Shown: positions 1-11,645, counted from the first letter of the stretch. The stretch is DNA of 64,000 nucleotides from Apodospora peruviana (GCA_033439685.1 JAUEDM010000005.1:3348001-3412000), one strand, 5' to 3'. Notes: generated from the letters alone by a model not told the origin. A program made the numbers and translations.

Positions 1-977
1 GCTCTCGCTCCAACAGGCTTGATAGGTTCGGTTCGACTCCCGATACTGATAGGCCCGCCAGCTACCCTGACCACCTGCCGAGCAAGGCAATTCGTGTTGG
101 GACGGCAAGTGATAAGTGCTGACAACTGATGACTTGGACAGCTCAAGGAAACAAGCTTGCTTCCCCGCATCTTGCTAACGCTTCCCCTATTCCCTTATTC
201 CAAGTGTCCTGCAATCTGCCGCGATGGGTAGCAACCCTACTACCCTGACTAAAGAATTTGGCATCGAAGATAGTAGATGCGGGACCGAGATGGGCTGGTG
301 ACAGCAGGCGGCCGCTTGTTAAACGCAGTTAGACGCTCGGCTTACTGTGGTCCCGAAGATACAGTACGAGTTGCTGCCTTATCTCGGCAGCTGAAGTCGG
401 GCTGAAGAAGAAAGCTGGGATGCTATTCACAATATCATCTTTGTCGTGGCAGGTGCTCCGTGAACGTTGATGTGTTCAAGGCTAGGTCCGCTTATTCATT
501 TCCGCTCCCGACTCGCTACCCAGTTGCTTGGAGAAGCCAAGGCAGAAATAAAGCAGTCTGGAATATGATAGGGGGGTAGCGGCGGTGGACCCCTGTGACA
601 TCTCGCGTCGTCCCGGATGACATAGAGAGGATGGGTTAGTCACCCACCAACTGAGAATGATATGAGCATATCCCAAGACCTTTAGACAGAGGTATATTTA
701 CAGCAACTCATACAGGATATATATATACAATACTATAATAGCCCACGCTCAATTTCAGATCCCTCAACACATCCATCATCTCCGACTAGGAAGCTCCCGA
801 GCAGGAGTGGAGGGTCCATCTTCAACCCGAAACCATGAGACTCGGAAGTATCATACCCCTGACAAGCTGTGCAGGGTTGATGACGGGATACCTGACGACT
901 CAGGATCGAGCGGTGATGGTCATGTTGTGAATAAGGTGGAGTGCCGTATTTGGTATTGGTGTTTTCGATGGGGTAGT
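1..977. other. Left-edge region without a recognisable gene
   Basis: I see no open frame of protein-like composition here. The last 200 bases or so are probably the 3' untranslated region of the minus-strand gene ending at 978. A T-loop-like string near position 30 lacks a complete tRNA fold. Confidence 0.5.
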
Positions 978-1331
978 TCATTTCATAAGTCTCCAGGCTC
1001 CGAGCCAGCCTAGGGCAAGTGAGATGCCGGTGACGCCAAGGCGTCTGCTTCGAATACCAAACCTGGAGTTGCTGGCGAGGATCTTTGCCTTTTGCTGGGT
1101 GAGCTGCTGGTGACCGGACCAGTAGTTGTAGGCGGCAAGGCCGAAGAAAGCACCGGAACCTGAAGGGGGGTTGGTCAATTCAAGACTCTCAAATGAGTGC
1201 AACTGGGCATGAAGACACTCACCAACAAGCTTGCAGCTCAGGCAATCATCTCCACGATCTTGCTTTAGCAGCTCCTTGAGATCGTGTGGTTTATCCAGAA
1301 TTTCGGGCGAAGGCACCTTGTCACCCGCCAT
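978..1331 (-). CDS. DMAC1/TMEM261-like small mitochondrial membrane protein (DUF4536 type)
   Basis: Two exons, 1331..1223 and 1159..978, give 96 residues; the 63-nt intron starts GTGAGT and ends TTCAG and happens to stay open in frame. The start is the first ATG, giving MAGDKVPSPEIL. The protein has a CLSCKLVGSGAFFGLAAYNY block: a CxxC pair directly followed by a glycine-rich hydrophobic segment, then a short second hydrophobic stretch (ISLALGWLGAWRLM). That arrangement is typical of the DUF4536 family, whose human member DMAC1 helps assemble the distal membrane arm of respiratory complex I. Mitochondrial inner-membrane location and an assembly role are inferred from the family. It is divergent from the AP-3 mu gene, with about 310 bp between the two starts. 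Function in fungi is less certain than family membership. Confidence 0.8.
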   Translation of the reverse strand: MAGDKVPSPEILDKPHDLKELLKQDRGDDCLSCKLVGECLHAQLHSFESLELTNPPSGSGAFFGLAAYNYWSGHQQLTQQKAKILASNSRFGIRSRRLGVTGISLALGWLGAWRLMK

Positions 1332-1641
1332 GGTGAGTGGCTGCTTTTTGAATTGCTCAGACACGTCAAAGTCAAAAGTTGGAAGCAGGTACCTTGCTGG
1401 ACAGGTCAAGGCGCGAAAAGTGGCAGATAGCCCGGCGAAAAAGTGTACTGCCGGTGTCCACCGCCCAGCCAATCCCCAATCACCAGATTTGCTTGGCGTA
1501 ACCCCCACATTGTGCTTGGCGGGACCTGCATCCACAGCGGATTGCGTCAGGGGCAGCGAGAGCTTCGTCCCCTGTTCAACTCACTGTCGACCCGTCAAGC
1601 TCACCACCTCGTGAGAAAACCACCTCACAACAACAGAAACC

Positions 1642-3393
1642 ATGAACGGCGTCATCGAGGCGCTACACATATACGACGAGCACAACACCCTGGTCCTCTC
1701 GCACACATACACCTCCAGACCGCTATCGGCGCAGTACCTGCTACCCCTCTACCTCGACCACCCCGCCCCGCGACCGAACCTGATCTACCTGCCCAACACC
1801 AACCCGCCGACCCTCGTGTTCACTCTGACCCATGCGAGCCTCCTCTTTCTCCTAACTACCTCATCCGAGGTCGAACCGCTGCTCGTCCTCGAGTTCCTCC
1901 ACCGCCTGGTCGACGCGCTCGAGGATTTCCTGGGCGCGCCACTTTTACCCCTAAAAATCGAGTCCAGCTACGATGTCGTCGCCCAGCTGCTCACCGAGAT
2001 GTGCGACGCCGGGACCATCAGCACGACCGAACCCAACGCGTTACGGGACCTGGTCGAAGTGGAAGGCTTCATGGGCAAACTGCTCGGCAACCTGAACCTG
2101 CCCGGCACAACCAAATCATCGGGGGGTAGCGGTTCATCACCGTTCAGCACGAATTTCAGTAACCTCAGCGCGCCGTCACTGACAGGCTCAGGTCAACATC
2201 AGCAACACGCCTCGCTAAACGCCCCCGCGTTACCGTGGCGCCGCGCCAACGTCAGGCATGTGTCCAACGAGCTGTACGCCGACGTAGTCGAGACGCTGTC
2301 GGTCACGTTGGCGCCGTCGGGCCGGCCGCTCGCCGCGTTCGCGAACGGCACGATCGCGTTCACGTCCAAAGTATCGGGCGTGCCGGATATCGTTGTGACG
2401 CTGACGGGGCCGTCGGGTAAGCATAATCTGAACAGCGTCATCGAGCTGCCGGTTTTTCATCCCTGCGTCAGGTTGGCCCGGTGGCGCGAGCAGCCGGGCG
2501 TGCTGAGCTTCATACCTCCCGACGGGAGGTTCATTCTTGCGGGTTACGAGGTGGATTTGTTACCCTTCAGCGGTGATAATCTAGGCATAAGCGCCAAGAA
2601 CTTGAAACTACCTGTTAGTTTGGAGATCAAGACCGGTTTGGGGCAGGCCGGGTCCGACTTTGAGGTTAGGTTGAGTGTAAATAGGGTATTTGGCGGGAAT
2701 ATGGGTTCTGCCGGTGGTGTTGGTGCGTCGGGGAGGATGTTAGGGAGCAGTGGTGGCGGACGGGGTAGTGGGTTCGGTCCTGGGGGAGGTGGGTTCGGTC
2801 TGGGTGGTGGGCCGCAGTCTGGCACCGCGGCCTCACCTGTGCTACAGGACCTAACTGTCACCGTACCCTTGCCGGAGGACGTGCGGAATCTGTCTGAGAT
2901 CAGGCCAAGTCGGGGCGATGCGACGTATAACCCCGGCGACCGGTTTCTGGAGTGGAATATCTCCAACAAGGAGCTCGCACTGGGGACGTCAATATTTGCG
3001 CTGCGGTGTACAGTGGTGGGTCAGCAGCAGGTTAGCGAAGCTGACGATGAAAACAGCGCAGATCCGACGGGGTTTGGGTTCAATATGACGGGGAAGGACT
3101 ACTCGTATGAAGTTGAGCCGTATCAGAGTAGTGCTGCTGCTGCTTCTTTACTGGAGAAAACAGCAGCAGAAAAGGAAGACAAAGATGGAAGGAGAGCGGC
3201 GCAGAATAAGATTTTGATGCCCACTTCGGCGTCGGTGAGCTTCACGGTGAAAGGGTGGTTGCCAAGTGGGATCAAGGTGGAGAGTATTGTGATTGATCAG
3301 AGGAAGAGCCGGGGCATGAGCGAGACGGTGAAGCCGTACAAGGGCGTCAAGTATCTTTGTGTTAGTAAGGGGGGCGTGGAGATTAGATGTTGA
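1642..3393 (+). CDS. APM3: AP-3 adaptor complex subunit mu
   Basis: Intronless frame of 583 residues starting MNGVIEALHIYDEHN. Residues 1-160 are a longin-like N-terminal domain (hydrophobic blocks around LVLSHTY, LIYLPNT and VLEFLHRLVDALEDF); from about residue 200 (WRRANVRHVSNELYADVVE) the mu-homology domain begins and runs to the last strand at the C-terminus (KYLCVSKGGVEIRC). AP-3 carries cargo from Golgi or endosome membranes to the vacuole or lysosome-like organelle, and mu binds tyrosine-based sorting signals. A glycine/serine-rich linker at about residues 350-395 (positions 2690-2830) interrupts the mu-homology domain and makes the protein longer than yeast Apm3. It shares a divergent promoter region with the small minus-strand gene ending at 978. 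Confidence 0.92.
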   Translation: MNGVIEALHIYDEHNTLVLSHTYTSRPLSAQYLLPLYLDHPAPRPNLIYLPNTNPPTLVFTLTHASLLFLLTTSSEVEPLLVLEFLHRLVDALEDFLGAPLLPLKIESSYDVVAQLLTEMCDAGTISTTEPNALRDLVEVEGFMGKLLGNLNLPGTTKSSGGSGSSPFSTNFSNLSAPSLTGSGQHQQHASLNAPALPWRRANVRHVSNELYADVVETLSVTLAPSGRPLAAFANGTIAFTSKVSGVPDIVVTLTGPSGKHNLNSVIELPVFHPCVRLARWREQPGVLSFIPPDGRFILAGYEVDLLPFSGDNLGISAKNLKLPVSLEIKTGLGQAGSDFEVRLSVNRVFGGNMGSAGGVGASGRMLGSSGGGRGSGFGPGGGGFGLGGGPQSGTAASPVLQDLTVTVPLPEDVRNLSEIRPSRGDATYNPGDRFLEWNISNKELALGTSIFALRCTVVGQQQVSEADDENSADPTGFGFNMTGKDYSYEVEPYQSSAAAASLLEKTAAEKEDKDGRRAAQNKILMPTSASVSFTVKGWLPSGIKVESIVIDQRKSRGMSETVKPYKGVKYLCVSKGGVEIRC

Positions 3394-4234
3394 TATTGAG
3401 TTTGAAGAGTTGCATGTTACCCACGTTCATGAGAGCAAGAGCTTGCATTATTAGGCATTTAATGTATTTATGATGGGCAGGCAATAACACTAAAGCCCCC
3501 CTTTTTGCTTTGCCCAAACAAGAGACGCTCTTAAGCATGTTATTGTTAGATGGGTTCCTAGTGTCGCCCCCCATCGTGAGCAAACATTGCGTACACACAA
3601 AGGCCACCAGTGTGGATTAGGTTTTGTCTGGTTGAGTTAGGGGCGTATAGGTAAGAGGACTCGTGTTTGTCAGTACGTAAATTTATAGTTATCTTTGCAC
3701 AACCAGATCCTAGGACTCTAAGTGCCAGGTACAATCAGGTCCAAGGTGCCTGTGCCTGTGTAGGTCTGTTTTCCAAGATAAGCCACGTACGTAAGTTCAG
3801 GCAAGTACCTCGATGGAGTGCTTGCCAGTGATCATCCAGTCTTTCTCGGGTAACGAATCCTCTCCGGCTTCACAGGGCGGAGATGGGTTTGTGCGTGACA
3901 CATTTACTCATCCGATCAGAGAATTCGGGTTTCTCGGTCAGGTCAGTTTGCGGTGTTGCTCGACTCACTGCCGGAATGATACCATTTTCATTCGATCTTT
4001 CTGGCGGTCGGGGGAACCCTGGCAGGTATCCCTGGTCTACCATGAGCCGTGGGTTCCTGCGGTTTGTTCCTGCTGCCTGTGACGCATTCCGCTACCATCC
4101 TATGATCTCGAGGAGGCCGGATCGCGGTGTGGGAGATACTTGTATGGTATATAAGGGCAAGTCCATTCGCTCACTTCCAAAACTGAGACACTCGTTATTG
4201 ACCTTGGACATCTCATTCTCCTTCTTGATTCATC
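3394..4234. other. Intergenic, no gene seen
   Basis: Holds the 3' flank of AP-3 mu and the 5' flank of the GNAT relic. Short open frames (for example 3883..4308 +) have no protein-like composition. A TATA-like element is listed separately at 4148. Confidence 0.5.
4148..4155 (+). promoter_or_regulatory. TATA-like element upstream of the GNAT relic
   Basis: TATATAAG lies 80 nt before the ATG at 4235, a usual spacing for a fungal TATA box. No experiment supports use. Confidence 0.4.
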
Positions 4235-4968
4235 ATGGCTGGAGAACCAAGTATACGCACCTCGAGCACGATCCATACCCGTGCCATGCGTCTGGCAACC
4301 GAGGCTAATCTAGATGCCATCACGCGGGTCGTTTGCGTTGGTGTTGCTGACGATCGCGGCTATGACTACATCTTCCCTCATCACCATGAGTTCCCGGACA
4401 ACCACTGGAAGTGGACGAGGGGGCTGTATAAGGAATATCTCGATCTGCCCGAGAAGTTCGCCCTCTTGGTAGTCGCTGCAACTGGCAATGGCTTTGTCAA
4501 CGAGCCGGTTGCCGTTGGCGCGTGGGACTTGGCGCTTGAGACCGAGCCAGCGGGTGCCATTAACCCGCCCCTAAGCTCGACCTTGATGTACTGAGGCTCT
4601 AACTAGACTTTCTTGTACATATCATGGCAGCGACGAACGGTCGGGCGGAAACGAGGAACGCTTGAGAGCCTTCGAGAACGCCCAAGACCGGATCTGGGCC
4701 AACAACTTTACAAAATACGGCAACACCCAGCTCCATCACTGAATATTGATCACCCACCCCGACTTTCGTCGCCGTGGCGCAGGTACAATGATTTACAACT
4801 GGGGTCAGGAGGAGGCGGCGAAGAGAGGCGCCCGCATGTTGGCCTTGGTGGCGAGTCCCATGGGCAAAGGTTTCTATGAGAAGCTGGGCTACACGCTCGG
4901 ACATGGTACAAGTGGACGGGCAAGATGAGAAGGTCGAGATTTGCGCCATGGAGAAACGGCTGAAATAG
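4235..4968 (+). pseudogene. Broken GNAT-family N-acetyltransferase
   Basis: The first exon starts at the ATG at 4235 (MAGEPSIRTSS) and reads the N-terminal half of an acetyltransferase up to 4587. A probable 43-nt intron (4588-4630, GTACTG...GGCAG, with a CTAAC branch site) leads into a second exon. In that exon the frame meets TGA at 4740-4742, just before ILITHPDFRRRGAGT, which contains the acetyl-CoA-binding R/Q-x-x-G-x-G/A signature. A second break lies near 4905, where an extra base sends the frame to an early TGA while the neighbouring frame continues to a plausible C-terminus ending at 4968. Two independent lesions argue for a pseudogene. Sequencing error or a rare splice pattern are alternatives. 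The substrate is unknown. Confidence 0.75.
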
Positions 4969-5344
4969 CGAGCTGCCTACCTACCTATCGCAGGAAACTG
5001 GTCTCAGTGGTCTCCTTTGGAAGGAGGAAAGCTTACTTAACTAACGTAGCTTGGAAACCCACCACAGATCAGATATCAACGTGCCTGTTTAGTGACCCAG
5101 CATAAATATCTGGTATCTATGCAATTCTTCTTATAATTACATTTACCGTGTTAGAAGCGCTACTTGGTAGGTACCTCAGTAGTCAACACAAAACAATTCG
5201 ACCAAGGTGGCGAGTCATTCACACCACTGCCATGAGGAAAAAGGCCAGGAAAAGACTCCAGTCATCAAGACTTCATCTCCACTATATATTCAGCCATACC
5301 CATGTCACATCCCAATCAAAATCGGAAGCCATTCCTCTCTCCAA
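4969..5344. other. Intergenic, no gene seen
   Basis: Spacer between the GNAT relic and tRNA-Glu; no supported feature. Confidence 0.5.
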
Positions 5345-5439
5345 TCGGGTATGGTGTAGCGGTAACATCGTTGACTCTCACTTCTCAGAAGTGATTCTGT
5401 CTCTCTCAACAGCCCCGGGTTCGACTCCCGGTATCCGAG
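5345..5439 (+). tRNA. tRNA-Glu (CTC) with a 24-nt intron
   Basis: The cloverleaf can be read directly. The acceptor stem is TCGGGTA with TATCCGA, discriminator G. The D arm is GTGT/ACAT with an AGCGGTA loop. The anticodon stem is GTTGA with TCAAC and the loop reads CT-CTC-A-C. The T arm is CCGGG-TTCGACT-CCCGG. The anticodon CTC (5377-5379) decodes GAG. The anticodon loop is interrupted one base 3' of the anticodon by an intron at 5381-5404, the canonical position for eukaryotic nuclear tRNA introns removed by the Sen endonuclease. A T5 run at 5449-5453 is a suitable RNA polymerase III terminator. Confidence 0.9.
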
Positions 5440-6540
5440 TCTTGAATCTTTTTGTCATGTAGGGAACTTGTAGTTACTAAGTACCACTAAGCTTATCACA
5501 ACAAGTCACGGTATTGTTGATAATTAATTCTCTTCTTTTTTGGTCCTTGGGATGCATATATGGATTAGGTATGAGACAGACACCTAGCGATGTAATGAAA
5601 TTTGTGTATATAGGTACATGTGCTTGAACTTGAGATGTAATAGGAAAGTGATTGAAAGGCTGAAATACATATGATCAAGGCGTCCTACATGCTTTTAAAC
5701 ACGTATATCGAAGGAGGTTGTGTATATGATTACAATTCAGGAAGAGGATTTAAACGGTATAACTAAACATGCTCTTCTTTGATTATTGTCTAAGGTACCT
5801 GACCTCTATCAAATCCCACAATTCTCCTTCTAACAATACCTCTATCTCCGCGCATTAAACAACACAGGTAAGGGCAGATACGAGCGGTTCCGGAAGCTGC
5901 TTGCTAGACACGGAAGGCACTTCCTACAAGAGAAGCCGGATTACCTAATCGGTCACGCAAGAGATGCTTTGCTTCTTCCAAGACCATCCCATTTCATTTC
6001 AAAAATATCCACTGAACCCAAACGAGCACTCCCACTGACTCAACCACATCACCTCCGCCGCCGCTCAATCCTTATATCTTCCGTCTCTCGGTGGACTGCT
6101 CCGCTTTCCGTTCTGGACATAGTACACACTACACAATGGCAGAAAGTGCGACCACCATTCCTCTCAATTGAGCCAAAAGGCCAATGTCCTCAACAATAAT
6201 TCAATTCTGCTTGGGACTCGGTTTATCAATATTCAGCATTCAAACATCACAGTCATGGAACATTTGTGGACAGCACCTCTTAACAACGGAAGAACATTGT
6301 CATAATTCCAAACTATGTACACCCATCCGATTCACATCCCACACAGGAAAAGGGAGGAATCAAATGCGAGAGATATAATGAAGTACCTAGGTAGGTAAAA
6401 TATGACAGGTACAGGGCTATGCTAACAGCGGAACGGGTGTGCATTTTAGGTTCCCATTTTCCATCCCCTTCCAGTTCCCCCCACTCCGAAGAAGCCACGG
6501 CCGCACCGACAGTCTTACTCCTACAAGAGAGTCAAGAAAT
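5440..6540. other. Intergenic, no gene seen
   Basis: AT-richer spacer between tRNA-Glu and the 3' end of the GH6 gene. Small open frames such as 5969..6199 (+) show no domain or codon pattern I can defend. Confidence 0.5.
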
Positions 6541-7786
6541 CTAGAACTGCGGCTTGGCGTTCCTGAGGAGATCCTCAAAGTAGGCCTGGTTCCAGGTACC
6601 GGCCTCGGGCGAGGGCTGATAGGCATCGGACTTGCCGCAGAAGCTGTCGTAGCGGGTGGCCGAGCTGTCGCTGGTGCCATCGGACTCACCGCCGGGCTTG
6701 ACCCAGACGAAGGCATCCGCGAGCTCAGTGCCGGTGGTGGATGTGGGACGCACACCGAAGCCGGCGCCCTTGACGTTGCACCAGTTGCCCCACTCCTCCC
6801 GGAGGCCAGTGACACCATTGCGACCGGTGTCGACGATGGCGTGGTTGGGCATGCCAGCGGTCTTGAGGGCGGCACCGAACTCGGTGACGTAGATCTTCTC
6901 GTTCTGGCACTTGTTGTACTTGGCGTCGGAAGCCTTGGAGAACTCACCGGGGCTCTGGTCCCACGAGTTCCAGCCGGCCACGTTGGTAGCAATACCACGG
7001 ACCTGCTTGGGCTTGCCGGCAGCCGTGTACGCCTTGGCGAGCTCCTGCGCACCGGGCTTGAGGTTGGCATCCCAGCCGAGCCAGCCACCGTGACCAGCGT
7101 CAATGTACATGATGACGTTGGGAAGGTTGAGGTTCTTGAGCGCGTACGCGACACCATCGCGATAGCCTGCTGCGCTATCCTTGCACGTCTGCAGGTCCGA
7201 GTTGGTGACCAGGTTGGGGAGCGAGTCGGGCTCGATGATAAGGGCGAAAGCCGTGTTGGGGTGCGCCTTCAGGATCTTGACAATGGCTATGGGCGCTTTG
7301 TGTCAACGATACTGAACCTCGACAAGAGGAGAAAGACAAATACTCACGGTCAATGTACTGGCTCTTGTACTTGCTGACCTCGCCAACCTTGAGTTCACCG
7401 TTGGAGGCCTTGGCAGCACAGTCACGGCCCGGGAGATCGTAGATAACGAGACCCAAGATGTCGTTGCAGGGGACATCAGCAATCGCCGGCTCGACCTTGG
7501 CGATGTTGTCAATGGTGTCGATCCACAAGAAGCTACCGACGTTGGCAACCTTGGCGGCCTGGGCCGCAAGGTCTGCGTCCATGGTCTTGACGGCCTCCTC
7601 AATCTCTGCCTTGTAGAAGTTGTTGGCATGGAGCGTGTACTTCTTCCAGATGTTGGTGCTGGCATCGAGGCTGACAGCGGACGAGCAGGCGGCAGCAGCT
7701 GCGCGGGGCTTCTCCCGGGTGGTCGAGGACGGGGCGGCGACGGCCGTAGCGGCAAAAGCCAGCACGGCGGACTGGGTGAACTTCAT
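6541..7786 (-). CDS. Secreted glycoside hydrolase family 6 (cellobiohydrolase II / endoglucanase) without CBM
   Basis: Exons 7786..7348 and 7286..6541 give 394 residues; the 61-nt intron begins GTGAGT and ends CATAG. A signal peptide is clear at the N-terminus (MKFTQSAVLAFAATAVAA). The GH6 catalytic blocks are in order: YDLPGRDCAAKASNGE (Asp122, matching the pKa-modifying Asp175 of Trichoderma Cel6A), LIIEPDSLPNLVT (Asp167, the proton donor, Asp221 there), IDAGHGGWLGWDAN, and VKPGGESDGTSD (Asp349, matching Asp401). GH6 enzymes invert the anomeric centre and cut beta-1,4-glucan from or near the non-reducing end. No CBM1 or Ser/Thr linker is present, so this is a catalytic-domain-only form like Cel6B-type enzymes. 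Exo versus endo action cannot be decided from the sequence alone. Confidence 0.93.
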
Positions 7787-7882
7787 CTTTGCTGACTCAA
7801 CACTGACAATACTTGATGACTGAAGCGAGGCTTGCAAGAGGAAAATGTCTCTTTCCAGCATGAGAGGGAGGGTGGCTGGCCT

Positions 7883-7888
7883 TTATAC
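7883..7888 (-). promoter_or_regulatory. TATA box of the GH6 gene
   Basis: On the minus strand GGTATAAAGG lies about 100 nt upstream of the GH6 start codon at 7786, the expected place for a strongly induced cellulase promoter. Inferred from position and sequence only. Confidence 0.5.
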
Positions 7889-8412
7889 CGGGACGACTCT
7901 CTGGGTTCCCCATCACGACAAACCTGGATGGAGCCACGCCAATGTGCGCCACTATAGTTTGCCGCAGCCATCTGCCATCTGGACCGCCCAACGGTTCGAG
8001 AATGAGAGGCACTTGCAATCAGGAAGGCAGGCCCGTCGCTCGCGAGAGCTCTCGGCCAGGAACTTCCGAGGAGCACTTGAGCCGCGCTCAGCAGTGCCTC
8101 CTTGGATATGGGAGCATATGGGGTGCGGGGCTCCAGGTTGGATGCCGTGGCTGGCGAGTGGACGGCTATCAGATCCCATGGGGTCTGCCATATGGACCTT
8201 CATTTACACCTCAGTTGATGATCGCCGGGCCGATTCCGGATTGGCTGTCACGAAGGCGAGAAAGTGTGGGGAAGATGACAACCTTGTTAACAATATGGGG
8301 TATTATCCCACCTCATGCACGACCCTTCGCTTTCCCCTGAGCAGAAGCCTGAGGCCCCACGAGGCCCTTGGTTACTCGGCCTTGCTAGGAGAAGAAAGAA
8401 AGAAGGAGATCG

Positions 8413-8434
8413 CCCCCCCCCCCCCCCCCCCCCC
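8413..8434. repeat. Poly-C run of 22
   Basis: An uninterrupted run of 22 C on the plus strand, about 630 bp upstream of the GH6 start. Such runs form unusual DNA structures and are prone to length error in assemblies. Confidence 0.9.
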
Positions 8435-11400
8435 TGCAGCTACCTACTATCGTCCCAAGGCGGTTGTGGGGAAGCTTGAGTATTACCTGTCGGAGGCTCC
8501 GTACCACCAGCCGTGTTGGAGAAAGGTGAACGTCGCCAAGACAATATGCGGAGACGGAGCGCTCTCTCTTCGTGCTCTATCGTTTGCGCGGCTGGATGAA
8601 TGCCGCCTGGACGGCAGCCATGGCGCCATTGAGATATCTCTTGCTGGCCTGGCAGTTGAGCGAGTGGCCGGTGACAGGAGAGATCTCATAGTGCTCGGGC
8701 GCGACTCACAGGTGCCGTTTTCAGCCGTTATTCAAATTCCCAGGCTCTTGCTGTCTGCGCCTTCGCCTTCTAGAAGTGCCGGTAGAGTTTATCGGGTCAT
8801 ATGATCGTGCGTGCTTGGAATTCTGGAGGCATATTCCAGACCCAACGTTGCAGATGCAGACAAACTTCACGATCCCCTCATCACCCCCCTCTCACGGTAG
8901 TGTGCGGTGAGATTTCATTACTTTTATTTTGATTTTTGATGGGCGGCATTTGGTAGGGCCTTGGTAGTCTCCTGGTACCTTATGAGGAGACTCGGTTGCG
9001 GCACTCTGGTGAGTGAGTTCCTCGTTACCCCATCTGTCACCAAGTTTAATATCGAATTTGGGATGTTCGGGACCATGCCAGATTCATTTCTCCATCACGC
9101 CAAGCGGTAGTTGATGGATAAAATCTGCCCATCATCTGAAACAGGTGCGCGTGTAATTTGCTGAACTATATAGTGCGGCCATTTAAAGCCCGCGCTCATC
9201 TATTAGCCGGGGCGGCGGTGGCGGCATTGGGATACGGCGCGGTCTTGTGGTTTGCTCGCTTTTGCAATGACGAGTCCAGATTCACGGGATACCGACTCCA
9301 CTACTTTCTGTAATTTGACAGCAGCACCACCACGGTTCGGTTTCTCTGCGGCCGAGTCGATAATGATTACATCGGAATACCGTTTTTGCGTGTGTTTGTA
9401 TACAAGACTTGAACATGGACTCCTTCGGTCATTGCGCTGCCCGCACTGGCCGTCCTCCGCCGTCCCGGCTAAAAGACTCGGCCGGAACCGTTTCTAGGCT
9501 GTGTTCAATACTACAATCAGGTACCGTATCTCTGGCAAAGGTACCGTCTTGTGCTTGGTGGGAAATACCTAGTTGGGGAAAAAATGGTTTCCACTGTTGA
9601 GTGGAATAAGTGGGAGGAACACTTAGTCGGCAAGCCGGGTTCAATTCCAGAATTCGGACTCGCGCGCGTGAGAGACAGTTTGAGAGAGATATCTCCGTTG
9701 CTGTAGCGAGACATAATTGAGAAACAATAATTGTCATGTCAATAAAATTCTCAAGTAGAATGATACCGTTATTGACTTGCCACACCAACTTCAAAGTAAT
9801 TAGAAAAGACCCTTCAATTTTCATGAATAATTGTTTGCAGCGTCGATATACTGTAGGTTTGGTGTCACGTTAATAAACACGCATAATCCGAACCAACCGA
9901 GCGTGCGTGGCTGTGAGTTTGAAGTTGCTTTGCCACTGCAACTGAACCTCGTCTTCCTAACTCTAGGGCTTCTCGAACCCGGATATGAACTCCAGTCACG
10001 CGTCCCTCCATTACGGTATTGAATGTAAGCCGAGAGCCGTACGTACTATCAAGACAGATATCTCTGTACCTTGGGTACGTTGTGGCGTATACATGTATTG
10101 ATTAACCATTAACCGCACCGGGTAGCAAGAAGAGCGAGGGTTTGTCACCGCCACATCACGTAGGTAGTACGTAGGTAGTTATACATATCCCGAGTGACGA
10201 CGAGGGAACCTTAAAGTCATGGAGATTTTGCTCCGGCTTTCATTAACTGCCCAGCTTCTAGAAGTAGTGCTGGTTGCCGGCACGCAAGAAGAGCAGGAGG
10301 ATGATGGTTAGTGGCGGGTTTTCAAACATATTGATTTTCCCCGGATCCTAAGCGTTGACTGCAGTGCTTGCTATGCCGGTGATATGAGATTAACCAATCG
10401 GACCCAGGTTCCTCGCGATTTTGGGTCACTCACGAGGGAAAGAGGCAAGGCGAGGCGGGCATAGAAGGAGGGATAGAGGGTTACAACCCGGCCCACGGAC
10501 TGAACTACTGGAGCGCTGACCTATGGTTCCTTTTACAACGGAAGCATTTACTTGAGTAGCTCATTAGCTAGGAAGTACCGGTTGGACAAGGTAGGAGGAG
10601 AATCAAACCAAAGATACAGTGAGCGAAATGCTCCTTTGCAGCCAATCACTAAGTCATACTACCTTTTAACTTTCTTGAAAGGAGAAATACTACCTACTAT
10701 AGCTTGATCACACAGCTTGCGACCGTAATCACGCTGCTTAGATAGGACACAAAGCCCAGACCCCGGACTGTTCAGTTAAGGTTACTATCTCTATTTACTG
10801 CCTACCTGGTAGTTAGTCAAACTAGTACTCTACTAGTTGAAGGCCCCGTCTAACTATCTCAGATATCTTTCTGCACACTCCCGGGGCCTTTCTCATCTAG
10901 CGACCGAAATATGCATGTACACTTATTAAACAAAGCCAGATATCAAATCCATGGCACTTTCATTATATAGACAACTCGTTAGGGGTACCGGTAGCTTACT
11001 CCTGGTTAGATGGCGTTTTTAGCACCGAGGAAGTGTCTTTCTGTTGAAGTTACCTTTATACACCTCTGCCGGGAACTAAAACCCTTATAGTGCCAGACAG
11101 ATAGATGGGTGGCCACTGATAAGATCAGTCATCGAGATGTGTGTCTGATTACAGGAAACAACAGGTTGTTGAATCAGAGCCTCGGTGTCTTCTTGTCCAG
11201 CAAAGGCTGTGAAAAATAATAGCACCAAGGCTTTGAATCCGGGCAGACTCCAGAGGTGCAAGGATAATAATTTCCCGTGAAAAGATTTGGGACTGTGTTT
11301 TGACTTGAGTTATCCCTGAACCAAACAACTTACGGTCTCGTAGCAACGCCATCACAACATTAGAAATACTCAAGTACCGCCTAATTAGTTTCCGAAACCA

Positions 11401-11645
11401 AATTGCACTAATTATCGACAGATACAGCAAGAGCAGCACGAAGATAACCTTTTTCCATTTTTTTCCCTCTAGAGACGTCAATGCAATAATCCTCCATCTA
11501 CTTATACATACAAATACCTGATCAAAATTTCTTTCGTTCCACGGCTCGCCTCTGATACTCCCGCTCAAGAACCATAACTGATTCGGGATAACGAAACATG
11601 TACGAACCCAACACCTGCTCAACAACAACCCAACTTTCTACCTCT

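Larger units (their letters stand above)
7787..11645. other. Long gene-poor region upstream of GH6
   Basis: About 3.9 kb with no gene I can support. It holds the GH6 promoter (TATA at 7883-7888), a C22 run at 8413-8434, and a B-box-like string near 9635 without a tRNA fold. A 319-residue open frame at 7845..8804 (+) overlaps the GH6 promoter, has a poly-proline stretch made by the C-run, and looks like chance. The right end holds the 3' flank of OST3/6. Confidence 0.5.

Noticed and set aside
1..60. T-loop-like string (GGTTCGGTTCGACTCCC) at the left edge
   Set aside because: Only a partial T arm with a mismatch is visible and no other arms; the rest would lie outside the window.
7845..8804. 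319-residue plus-strand open frame upstream of GH6
   Set aside because: It overlaps the GH6 promoter and TATA box, crosses the C22 run, and shows no domain, consistent composition or start context; GC-rich DNA gives such frames by chance.
9601..9680. B-box-like GGTTCAATTCC near 9640
   Set aside because: The flanking bases do not form a T stem, acceptor stem or anticodon arm, so no tRNA is claimed.
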